A stretch of 64,000 nucleotides of DNA from an uncultured Flavobacteriaceae bacterium (GTDB lineage Bacteria; Bacteroidota; Bacteroidia; Flavobacteriales; Flavobacteriaceae). The stretch spans positions 1-64,000 of the forward strand of contig CANMXP010000006.1 in assembly GCA_947501845.1 (NCBI GenBank), read 5' to 3'. Of the stretch, positions 57,434-64,000 are shown piece by piece (within the stretch, counting starts at the first letter, position 1; each line of letters opens with the position of its first letter). The position numbers and the translations under genes were made by a program. Under the pieces are notes generated by a model, which was given only the letters and a program-made list of their open reading frames with translations, did no database searches and had not been told where the DNA came from.

Positions 57434-58756
57434 TTAAACTTTATTAATATCCGTACTCGTTTCATCAGCAGATTCTAAAATAATATTAAATAATTCTTTA
57501 AATCCATCCCACTTCTTTTCTGCACCAAAAGTGTAATTATGAAATATTGGAATAAATACGCCTTTTACTTGTTTTACCTCTCGAATGATCTCATTTAAAA
57601 CTTTCTTCTTATCTAACAAAGAGTAAGTTTTTAGCAGGGCATAATCCATAATGTGATATGGATAAATTTTTAAAGGTGTTTGTACTTCATAATCTAAATC
57701 GTAAAACAAAAAAGGCGTACAGGATCCTGCCCTAAACCCAATATGGTTTACATACCCCATTGTATAATCTTCCTTAATTTCTAATTCAATAAGATTTCTA
57801 TACGACTCTGGTAAATTAAGCCTAGAAAAAGAATGTCTGGAAGCTTTTAATGCTGTATTCAAAATAGCTTCCATCCGCAATTTTTCCTTCTTCAAAATCG
57901 ACATTTCATCAATAGCAAAGTATGATGCTTTTAATCCTACAATACAGTAATCGGCAATATGTTTTATAAGTGATACAAACTTCTTTTTATTAGGATTTAT
58001 ACCTTTATCGTATGTAGAATAATCGCCTATTAAAAAAAAGAACATAAACTTAAAATTAGCATGCTTTTGTCTATTTATTATGTATTTATAAGTATCAAAC
58101 GGATCGTGTATAAAGCCAAGAATAACCAATAACCTAGTATACAAACTCTTAAATCGAAATAAAAACAGGTCTTTTACCATACCTCCTAGAGTCCTTATAG
58201 TGCCTTTCAATTTAAAATTATAAGCACTAGGTACATCAATGATAGGTTTAACGGTATAACTCCTTTCGGGAAACTTAAAATCAGGAAATTGCGCTTGCAA
58301 AGCGTCTTTAAATTTATATGTCCATATATCGACAACTGGTTGACGTAAAAAACCATGCTTATAGGCCAAACTTTCAACAGCTGTAAAACGTCCAAATTCA
58401 TCTTTTACATGTGGTAAATATTCTTCATATCTGGACAATAAATAAAAAGAAGCTGCAAAAATATCGAAAGGCATCGCACTCTTATCCCCATTATAAAAGA
58501 AACACTTTGTATGGTCCCAATCATGAATATGAATCTCCAAATCACTTAATCCCTGTTCAAATAAAATATCATGGCTTTTAACAAAAAACTCATTCCCGAG
58601 CTGTTGCTTTGTATAAGACATCTTTAAGCTATCATGTGCAATAAACGCTTCTATTTTAGTTGTAAATTCTACTTTTACACCAAGAATTCTAGTGCATAGA
58701 TGCTTAAAAACGTATTTTAATCGAGGTGATATTTTATGGGTATAAACTAAAAGCAT
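57434..58756 (-). CDS. polysaccharide-deacetylase-like protein (DUF7033 type)
   Basis: A 440-residue cytoplasmic protein with the layout of a Bacteroidota family annotated as polysaccharide deacetylase: an N-terminal segment (LLVYTHKISPRLKYVFKHL, then EIHIHDWDHTKCFFYNG and FDIFAASFYLLSRYEEYLPH) and a C-terminal NodB-like part (FMFFFLIGDYSTYDKGINPNKK; GYVNHIGFRAGSCTPFLFYDL; PIFHNYTFG). The expected metal-binding Asp/His residues are not all apparent, so activity is uncertain. It follows radC with a 150-base gap. Confidence 0.7.
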   Translation of the reverse strand: MLLVYTHKISPRLKYVFKHLCTRILGVKVEFTTKIEAFIAHDSLKMSYTKQQLGNEFFVKSHDILFEQGLSDLEIHIHDWDHTKCFFYNGDKSAMPFDIFAASFYLLSRYEEYLPHVKDEFGRFTAVESLAYKHGFLRQPVVDIWTYKFKDALQAQFPDFKFPERSYTVKPIIDVPSAYNFKLKGTIRTLGGMVKDLFLFRFKSLYTRLLVILGFIHDPFDTYKYIINRQKHANFKFMFFFLIGDYSTYDKGINPNKKKFVSLIKHIADYCIVGLKASYFAIDEMSILKKEKLRMEAILNTALKASRHSFSRLNLPESYRNLIELEIKEDYTMGYVNHIGFRAGSCTPFLFYDLDYEVQTPLKIYPYHIMDYALLKTYSLLDKKKVLNEIIREVKQVKGVFIPIFHNYTFGAEKKWDGFKELFNIILESADETSTDINKV

Positions 58757-58906
58757 ATTATTAGTAACCTGACTTCAGTAGCTAGTAGTAAGCGGACTAA
58801 AGTGTATTTTATTTATTCATTAATTTTTATAACCTCCAATTCTATAAATATCAAATGCAACACATTTGTTTTAGCCTCGGAATTTAAAATTTGTTTTTTA
58901 ATAATT

Positions 58907-59605
58907 TCACAGTAGTGATCTATCTGAGAAACTAAAATATGCTTTTTCTGTTATAATTAGATGATCTAGCACTTTTATATCTATACTTTGGGCTGCTTTT
59001 CTTAATTTATTAGTAATTTGCTTATCTGCTTCACTAGGTTTTAAAGCTCCCGAAGGGTGATTATGAGCTAAAATCAAACCTGTTGCTCCAACTTCTAAAG
59101 CATTTTTCAGTACTAAACGCACATCTACCAAAGTACCTGTAATACCGCCCTTACTTAATTGATTTTTTTGAATCACCTTATTAGAATTATTCAGGTAAAT
59201 AATCCAAAACTCTTCATGTTGTAGCTCGCCTATTTTAGGTTGCATGAGTTCAAAAGCTGACCTGCTAGATGTTATTTTATTTTTTTCCAAAGCCTCTTCA
59301 CCTCTTCTCCGCCTCCCTAACTCTAAAGCTGCTGCAATAGTAATCGCTTTGGCTTCACCAATTCCTTTAAATGCCATAAGTTCTATAACAGATAATTTAC
59401 CCAGTTCACTTAAATTATTATCTACACTTGCTAAAATTCGTTTACATAAAGCGACCGCACTTTCTTCTTTATTTCCAGAACCTATTAAAATAGCCACCAA
59501 TTCTGCATCGCTTAAGGTTTCTCTACCTTTATACTGTAGTTTTTCACGTGGTTGGTCGTCTTGTGACCAGTTTTTTATTGAAAACGATGCTAGTTTTTCT
59601 TGCAT
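58907..59605 (-). CDS. radC: RadC-family JAB/MPN domain protein
   Basis: A 232-residue protein with an N-terminal helix-hairpin-helix region (LSVIELMAFKGIGEAKAITI) and a C-terminal JAB/MPN metalloprotease-like domain with the metal motif HNHPSG and downstream Asp (LKPSEADKQIT). The family is named for a radiation-sensitive mutant, but its DNA-repair role has been questioned; function remains unclear. Full length, monocistronic. Confidence 0.9.
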   Translation of the reverse strand: MQEKLASFSIKNWSQDDQPREKLQYKGRETLSDAELVAILIGSGNKEESAVALCKRILASVDNNLSELGKLSVIELMAFKGIGEAKAITIAAALELGRRRRGEEALEKNKITSSRSAFELMQPKIGELQHEEFWIIYLNNSNKVIQKNQLSKGGITGTLVDVRLVLKNALEVGATGLILAHNHPSGALKPSEADKQITNKLRKAAQSIDIKVLDHLIITEKAYFSFSDRSLL

Positions 59606-59770
59606 TGGTTAGATATATTAATTTATTGCCCTCTTTAAACTTATAAAGAAAAGCAATAATTTACAAAGTAAGTTATTTCTTTCTTATTTCTTTTAAACAA
59701 ATTAGCAAGAACAAATAAATGTTGTAATTTTATACGTAGAACTATCATTATTTAAAAACTAAAAGCCATT

Positions 59771-60388
59771 TTGAAATACCCTCCGAAATACCATCAAGAT
59801 AACGACATTAATCATATGATTGAGGTCATTAAAACCTACCCATTGGCAACACTTATTTCTGTTAAGAACAACCAGCCATTAATTACTCATTTACCTTTAA
59901 TTTATAATAACGAAGGTAAGCTTATTGGACATATTGATAAGTTTAACCCACAAGCAGAATTATTAAAGGATGATAACGATGTAACTATTATATTTTCTGG
60001 TCCACAATGTTATATTTCTCCAAGTATTTATACAACCACGCAATTACCAACTTGGAATTATATTATTGTTCATTTAAAAGCTACGGTTAAAGCTATAGAA
60101 AGTAAGGAATCGTTGATAGCATCGTTAATAGATATGACTGCCTTTTTGGAAGCACCAGAACATAAGTTCGTTTTAAAACCTGATAACCGTAGCATGAAAG
60201 GTTATCTAGATTATATTAAAATGTTTGAAATAACTATTACCAACTGGGAAGGTAAATTCAAGCTTTCTCAAGATAAAAAGCCTCGTGATATTGTAAATGC
60301 CAGAGCCGAACTCATAAGAGCAAATCAAGAAAGTATTGAACAGTTTTTAGGTAAGGCATTTTTAAGTCAAGATGAGCTCAATAAATAA
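59771..60388 (+). CDS. PaiB-like FMN-binding protein
   Basis: A 205-residue FMN-binding split-barrel protein of the PaiB group (MIEVIKTYPLATLISVKNNQPLITHLPLIY; FSGPQCYISPSIYTTTQLPTWNYIIVHL; MFEITITNWEGKFKLSQDK). In Bacillus PaiB is linked to repression of sporulation and protease genes; in Bacteroidota the role is unknown. It starts with TTG (position 59771), preceded by AAAAGCCATT. Confidence 0.85.
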   Translation: MKYPPKYHQDNDINHMIEVIKTYPLATLISVKNNQPLITHLPLIYNNEGKLIGHIDKFNPQAELLKDDNDVTIIFSGPQCYISPSIYTTTQLPTWNYIIVHLKATVKAIESKESLIASLIDMTAFLEAPEHKFVLKPDNRSMKGYLDYIKMFEITITNWEGKFKLSQDKKPRDIVNARAELIRANQESIEQFLGKAFLSQDELNK

Positions 60389-60473
60389 AAATGGAGAAAT
60401 ACCGTTGTTTAATAAAATGATCAGACAATCTTTATATTCTTAAATAAGATTGTGATCCAAAAATTAATCGGGA

Positions 60474-61556
60474 TTGAGAATATTTAAAACACTTTTTTTT
60501 ACATTTTATTATTTAACCTTACCAAGTCTTGTAATTGCTCAAAATACTGGAGAAAAAGTAATTGCCACTAGTGGTGATGGTATTTATTCCATACTTCGGA
60601 AAAATGGTATTGAGCCAACAAAATATTATAGAGCTTTTATTAAACTTAATAAAGAAAACCTAACAGAAAACAATGGCTTAGTTAAAGGTAGAACGTATCT
60701 ACTTCCAATTATAAAAAAAGACACCATTACCAATATTAAAACTGCTATTGATACTGACAAAATTGAATCAAAAACCATTAAAAGGCCAATTGACACCGTT
60801 GCTGCAATAAAACAAATTAAAAACCCGCTCTTTGGTAAAGATTATAACAACGTATCTCTGGAGAGCGATGCCTTAAATGGTGCGATCTATTATTTAATTT
60901 CTGGACATGGCGGTCCAGACCCAGGAGCGATTGAAATCTATAACGGCAAACTAATTTCTGAAGACGAATATGCCTATGATGTGACCTTGCGATTGGCACG
61001 AATACTTATTTCCAATGGTGCGAAGGTTTATATGATTATTCAAGATAAAAATGATGGCATTAGAGACAAAAAAATTCTTGAAGTAGATTACGATGAAGTT
61101 AATTTTCCAGACAAACCAATTTCCAAAAGTCAAAAATTGCGATTGCGGCAGCGTACAAAAATCGTGAATAATTTATACTTAAAACATAAAGGCACTTACC
61201 AAAGACTAATTGTTACCCACGTAGACAGCAGGAGTAAAGGCAAAAATATAGACGTATTTTTTTATCACCACCATAACAGTAAAAACGGAAAACGATTAGC
61301 TGAAAACATTCACAAATCGTTTAAAGAAAAATATGCGAAATACCAGCCCAATAGAATATATTCGGGCTCGGTAAAATCCAGAGGGCTCTACCTAATAAAA
61401 AAGACACTACCTCCTATGGTGTATATAGAATTAGGGAATATAAAAAACAAAAAAGACCAAAAACGAATTCTTAATTATCAAAATAGAAAAGCCTTAGCAA
61501 AATGGATTTTCAATGGACTCTTAACTGATTACCAAACACATAAAAACCTGAATTAA
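60474..61556 (+). CDS. N-acetylmuramoyl-L-alanine amidase (Amidase_3 family)
   Basis: A 360-residue exported cell-wall hydrolase. A signal peptide (about 1-22) is followed by a LysM-like segment (IYSILRKNGIEPTKYYRAFIKLN) and an amidase domain from about 135: zinc-binding His in LISGHGGPDPGA, Glu in SEDEYAYDVTLRLARIL, a candidate third ligand in VTHVDSR, and catalytic-type Glu in YIELGNIKN. It would cleave the amide bond between muramic acid and the stem peptide. Starts with TTG at 60474; a TAA lies three codons upstream. Confidence 0.88.
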   Translation: MRIFKTLFFTFYYLTLPSLVIAQNTGEKVIATSGDGIYSILRKNGIEPTKYYRAFIKLNKENLTENNGLVKGRTYLLPIIKKDTITNIKTAIDTDKIESKTIKRPIDTVAAIKQIKNPLFGKDYNNVSLESDALNGAIYYLISGHGGPDPGAIEIYNGKLISEDEYAYDVTLRLARILISNGAKVYMIIQDKNDGIRDKKILEVDYDEVNFPDKPISKSQKLRLRQRTKIVNNLYLKHKGTYQRLIVTHVDSRSKGKNIDVFFYHHHNSKNGKRLAENIHKSFKEKYAKYQPNRIYSGSVKSRGLYLIKKTLPPMVYIELGNIKNKKDQKRILNYQNRKALAKWIFNGLLTDYQTHKNLN

Positions 61557-61627
61557 GTCATACAAATTAAAAAAGTATCTATGTAATTTTGAATCATGTA
61601 TTTTTATTTATAAATTTTACTGGTATC

Positions 61628-62047
61628 ATGCACCCTGAAATCATAGATATTCACAATTTTATTGCAGCTAAAGGAATCACAATTTGGTTAGGCAAAGCAT
61701 GCCCTATTGATAAAAATTTAATTCCTGTCCTATTAAAAATAAATAATAAAGCCTATACTATCCATGTTATGGATGAATATGAGGACCTTAACTGTTATAA
61801 CCCCATATTAAATTTTGTTATCGTTTTTAGAGCTTTAGTAACGATTCATGAATCTGAAGATTTTTTAGTATGGTGTAAGCAAGAGGGGCTAAACCCTAAC
61901 AACCCTAGACTTTTAAATTACTATAAAGATACTTGCAACGCTATTAGTGACATTAAAAGTTATTTTCCAAATAATGAAATTGATTATTTTATTTCAGATC
62001 TAGACTTTCAATTAAATACTGGGGTCATGCAATTTTTAAGAATGTAG
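61628..62047 (+). CDS. hypothetical protein, 139 residues
   Basis: I do not recognise this protein. It begins MHPEIIDIHNFIAAKGITIW and has no signal peptide, membrane segment or obvious catalytic motif; two short cysteine-containing loops (GKACPI, DTCNAI) are visible. The frame extends to a TTG at 61589, but the ATG at 61628 is preferred. It stands alone, 71 bases after the amidase and 115 bases before the TetR gene. Confidence 0.6.
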   Translation: MHPEIIDIHNFIAAKGITIWLGKACPIDKNLIPVLLKINNKAYTIHVMDEYEDLNCYNPILNFVIVFRALVTIHESEDFLVWCKQEGLNPNNPRLLNYYKDTCNAISDIKSYFPNNEIDYFISDLDFQLNTGVMQFLRM

Positions 62048-62143
62048 TTTGACAAACTTTATATACTCGTGAATCTTAAAACTACCATTTAGACTACAAC
62101 ATGAAACTTGTAGATAAATAGACATTTTTGTTTCTTTACAAAA

Positions 62144-62158
62144 ATACTAAACGGTATC
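62144..62158. promoter_or_regulatory. imperfect TetR-type operator before the TetR gene
   Basis: ATACTAAACGGTATC, with half-sites ATACT and GGTAT, is an imperfect version of the perfect palindrome at 62766-62789. It lies 5 bases before the tetR start codon, the right place for self-repression. Confidence 0.5.
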
Positions 62159-62162
62159 TTTT

Positions 62163-62753
62163 ATGAAAAAAGCTGAAGCAACCAGATTGAACATTCTACA
62201 TAAGGCATTTGAGTTAATTTATGTAAAAGGTTATCAAACAACTAGTATTGATGATATTATAGCAACGACACAAGTAACAAAAGGTGCATTTTATTACCAT
62301 TTTAAAAGTAAAGATGACATGGGACTTGCCATTATTAATGACATTTTAAAACCAACATTTGCAAATAGTCTTGTTAAGCCTTTACAAAATGATAAAAACC
62401 CGTTGGATTCGATTTATAACCTGATGTATAATCTTTTAATGGAAAATGAATTTTTAAAAGTTGAATTTGGTTGTCCCGCCTCTAATTTAACACAAGAAAT
62501 GACACCTTGGCACGCTAATTTCAGTAAAGTATTAGATGAACTAACCAAAGAATGGATAGAAACAATGACAGCTATTATTGAAAAAGGAAAAAAAAGTGGA
62601 TTTATTAGTAAAGATGTAAACGCAAGACAAGTTACCATGTTTATTATGTCCAGCTATTGGGGCATACGAAATTTCGGAAAATTAGAAAATAGCAAAAAGG
62701 CGTACCTCTCTTATTTAAAAGAACTTAAAAACTATTTAAATGTGTTAAAATAA
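62163..62753 (+). CDS. TetR/AcrR-family transcriptional regulator
   Basis: A 196-residue repressor. The N-terminal helix-turn-helix is at about 25-45 (TTSIDDIIATTQVTKGAFYYHFKSKDD) after the conserved first helix (EATRLNILHKAFELIY). The ligand-binding C-terminal domain has FGCPASNLTQEM and VTMFIMSSYWGIRNFG. It is followed after 77 bases by a membrane protein gene with a near-perfect operator and a matching promoter between them, so it should control that unit and itself. Confidence 0.92.
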   Translation: MKKAEATRLNILHKAFELIYVKGYQTTSIDDIIATTQVTKGAFYYHFKSKDDMGLAIINDILKPTFANSLVKPLQNDKNPLDSIYNLMYNLLMENEFLKVEFGCPASNLTQEMTPWHANFSKVLDELTKEWIETMTAIIEKGKKSGFISKDVNARQVTMFIMSSYWGIRNFGKLENSKKAYLSYLKELKNYLNVLK

Positions 62754-62765
62754 TTTTTTTAACTA

Positions 62766-62789
62766 AAAACATACTGATTAGTATGTTTT
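62766..62789. promoter_or_regulatory. perfect TetR-type operator overlapping a promoter
   Basis: AAAACATACT (62766-62775) and AGTATGTTTT (62780-62789) form a perfect 10-base palindrome with a 4-base centre. It lies immediately upstream of the -7-like TAAATTTG at 62794-62801, that is, across the expected -33 region, so bound repressor would block polymerase. The half-sites resemble those before the TetR gene itself. Confidence 0.75.
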
Positions 62790-62793
62790 ATTT

Positions 62794-62801
62794 TAAATTT
62801 G
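62794..62801 (+). promoter_or_regulatory. putative -7 element of the TetR-controlled unit
   Basis: TAAATTTG matches TAnnTTTG on the plus strand and lies 29 bases before the ATG at 62831, directly behind the perfect palindrome. Confidence 0.55.
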
Positions 62802-62830
62802 CACATAGAAAGAAAAAAATCAATATTGAG

Positions 62831-63295
62831 ATGTATTCACACTTACTCACTGCACATTCAACTATTCGTTGGTTAGTACTAATTTTCATTGTATATTCAA
62901 TATACAGAGCATGGACAGGATTTATAAAAAATAGATCTTTTTCTAAAATAGATAATGCTTTTCGGCATTGGACAGCTACCATTGCACACATCCAATTAAT
63001 GATTGGCATAATACTTTATACACAAAGCCCAATTGTAATGTATTTTTGGTCAGATACTAGGAAATGGCTGCTAAATTCGGACTCAGCATTTTACGGTATT
63101 ATACATCTTCTTTTAATGCTAACCGCTATTGTTTTTTTAACTATCGGTTCGGCATTAACAAAAAGAAAACCAACTGATGAAGAAAAATTTAGAACCATGT
63201 TAACTTGGTTCACTATAGCCTTAATTATAATATTTATAGCCATTCCATGGCAATTTTCACCATTATCTGCCAGAACTTATTTAAGACCATTTTAA
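62831..63295 (+). CDS. histidine-rich four-pass membrane protein
   Basis: A 154-residue inner-membrane protein with about four membrane segments (13-30, 50-70, 90-113, 124-142). Histidines lie near the ends of the segments (SHLLTAHSTIRW, FRHWTATIAHIQ, YGIIHLL), a spacing seen in small heme- or quinone-linked membrane proteins, but no family is recognised. The frame opens at 62783, inside the operator, so the ATG at 62831 is chosen. It is first in the TetR-controlled unit, 2 bases before the DUF3817 gene. Confidence 0.65.
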   Translation: MYSHLLTAHSTIRWLVLIFIVYSIYRAWTGFIKNRSFSKIDNAFRHWTATIAHIQLMIGIILYTQSPIVMYFWSDTRKWLLNSDSAFYGIIHLLLMLTAIVFLTIGSALTKRKPTDEEKFRTMLTWFTIALIIIFIAIPWQFSPLSARTYLRPF

Positions 63296-63297
63296 GT

Positions 63298-63603
63298 ATG
63301 AAAAAATATTTCACAACACCAATTGGACGTTTACGGCTTTACGGCTTTTTAGAAGGAGTATCCCTTTTGTTTTTAGTTTTTATTGCAGTTCCCTTTAAAT
63401 ATATGTTTCATAACCCTTATTGGGTAAAAAATATAGGTCCTATTCACGGTGCTTTATTTCTACTCTTTGTTTTCAACGCATTACGTGTTGGTATTGAGGA
63501 ACAATGGCGTTTTAAAGAAACAACCTGGCAAGTTATTGTTGCTTGTTTTATTCCTTTTGGAACTTTTTATATTGACAATAAAATATTGAAACATTTAAAA
63601 TAA
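63298..63603 (+). CDS. DUF3817-family membrane protein
   Basis: A 101-residue membrane protein with about three membrane segments. The start MKKYFTTPIGRLRLYGFLEG, a following VSLLFLVFIAVPFKY and the GPIHGALFLLFVFNALRV block fit DUF3817. Function unknown. The frame opens earlier (63205) but that part overlaps the previous gene in another frame; the ATG at 63298 is used. Its TAA overlaps the ATG of the next gene by one base. Confidence 0.85.
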   Translation: MKKYFTTPIGRLRLYGFLEGVSLLFLVFIAVPFKYMFHNPYWVKNIGPIHGALFLLFVFNALRVGIEEQWRFKETTWQVIVACFIPFGTFYIDNKILKHLK

Positions 63604-63821
63604 TGATGAAGGTCTTCGTATATAAAACTAATGTCTCTAGCAAAAACTTTGTTGAAAGGCTCAAACCTTCTCTTGATCAATTACTAAGCAATTCTAAATG
63701 GAATTTTGATCTGGAAGATTGTGATAACATACTTCGGGTAGAAAGTGATGCATTTATTTCCAAAAAGATTATAAACCTATTAAAAGAAAAAGGCTTTTTA
63801 TGTGTTGAACTTGAAATCTAA
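63603..63821 (+). CDS. small HMA-like-fold protein
   Basis: A 72-residue protein (MMKVFVYKTNVSSKNFVERLKP; ILRVESDAFISKKIINLLKEKG) whose beta-alpha-beta-beta-alpha-beta pattern resembles the heavy-metal-associated fold, but without the metal-binding CxxC. It starts in the stop codon of the DUF3817 gene (TAATG), so the two are translationally coupled. It is probably a small partner of the membrane proteins; a second ATG at 63606 is possible. Confidence 0.65.
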   Translation: MMKVFVYKTNVSSKNFVERLKPSLDQLLSNSKWNFDLEDCDNILRVESDAFISKKIINLLKEKGFLCVELEI

Positions 63822-63871
63822 CCAATACTCTATTAATTACTTAGAGGCTCTTGTTCATCATATATTAAAAC

Positions 63872-63904
63872 AAAAAAACCGCTGAAGCTAAGCCTCAGCG
63901 GTTT
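63872..63904 (-). terminator. hairpin terminator at the end of the TetR-controlled unit
   Basis: AAACCGCTGA (63876-63885) pairs with TCAGCGGTTT (63895-63904) and the stem extends by GC pairs inside. The T-run (seven) follows the stem on the minus strand, so it mainly suits a gene on the minus strand beyond the window, though it may stop plus-strand transcription too. The last 96 bases hold no open frame on either strand. Confidence 0.75.
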
Positions 63905-64000
63905 GATTTGCTATTAATCTTTTAGGGCATTTTCTTAGAATTTTATAATACTTTAGTGTTTTTACATCTTCTACTCATCTTCCAACTTCCAAGTTCTTAT

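Noticed and set aside
63905-64000. End of a minus-strand gene at the window edge
   Set aside because: All three minus-strand frames carry stop codons in this stretch, so only the hairpin terminator before it can be reported.

Overview
The window looks like chromosomal DNA of a low-GC, probably marine member of the Flavobacteriaceae (Bacteroidota). The evidence is the SusC/SusD pair, a FecR/TonB-receptor pair with an STN domain, promoter-like sites of the Bacteroidota type (TTTG, about 19 bases, TAnnTTTG), a lack of strong Shine-Dalgarno sites, many lipoproteins with short lipoboxes, and the gene order rplQ-carA-eno-gltA behind the ribosomal protein cluster. No tRNA, rRNA, CRISPR array, prophage or complete insertion sequence was seen.

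Layout. (1) 1-273: two heptamer tandem repeats. (2) 274-4243: FecR anti-sigma factor, FecA-like TonB receptor and two small exported or membrane proteins. (3) 4461-9967: an accessory block with a 1393-residue WGR/leucine-rich-repeat/DUF4132 protein, an adjacent protein with two similar halves, and a protein whose C-terminal half resembles an effector-associated (EAD11-type, death-like) adaptor domain. (4) 9988-14323: argS and a TPR sensor histidine kinase. (5) 14320-20585: two amidinotransferase-superfamily enzymes (CtlX and a DDAH-like protein) flanking a sugar cassette of kinase, isomerase and class II aldolase, divergent from an AraC regulator with a perfect palindrome between them. (6) 20737-24823: gltA, eno, carA. 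(7) 24960-42528: the str, S10, spc and alpha ribosomal clusters on the minus strand, rpsL through rplQ, with secY, infA, rpmJ and rpoA. A promoter lies before rpsL and a terminator-like hairpin between rpsJ and rplC. (8) 42861-44555: an Omp85-family outer membrane protein. (9) 44818-50658: a four-gene SusC/SusD/BT_2262-like/lipid-binding-like locus with the composition of the B. thetaiotaomicron BT2261-2264 peptide-binding complex, closed by a strong terminator. (10) 50724-61556: mostly conserved single genes (rlmB, rhomboid protease, rarA, an overlapping envelope operon, a YjjG-like phosphatase, a polysaccharide-deacetylase-like protein, radC, a PaiB-like protein, a cell-wall amidase). (11) 61628-63904: a hypothetical protein, then a TetR-controlled unit with two similar operators, a histidine-rich membrane protein, a DUF3817 protein and a small HMA-like protein, ending in a hairpin.

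How the parts work together. The ribosomal block with fusA, secY, infA and rpoA is the growth-rate core. Nutrient uptake is represented by the FecR/FecA-like pair and the SusCD-type locus, and carbon use by the sugar cassette, eno and gltA. The most unusual material is the 4461-9967 block, which I read as a possible conflict or signalling module of unknown function. Next come the regulatory DNA around the AraC and TetR genes, the rpsJ-rplC spacer, and dispersed palindromic repeats, one of which lies inside argS and another against the start of carA.
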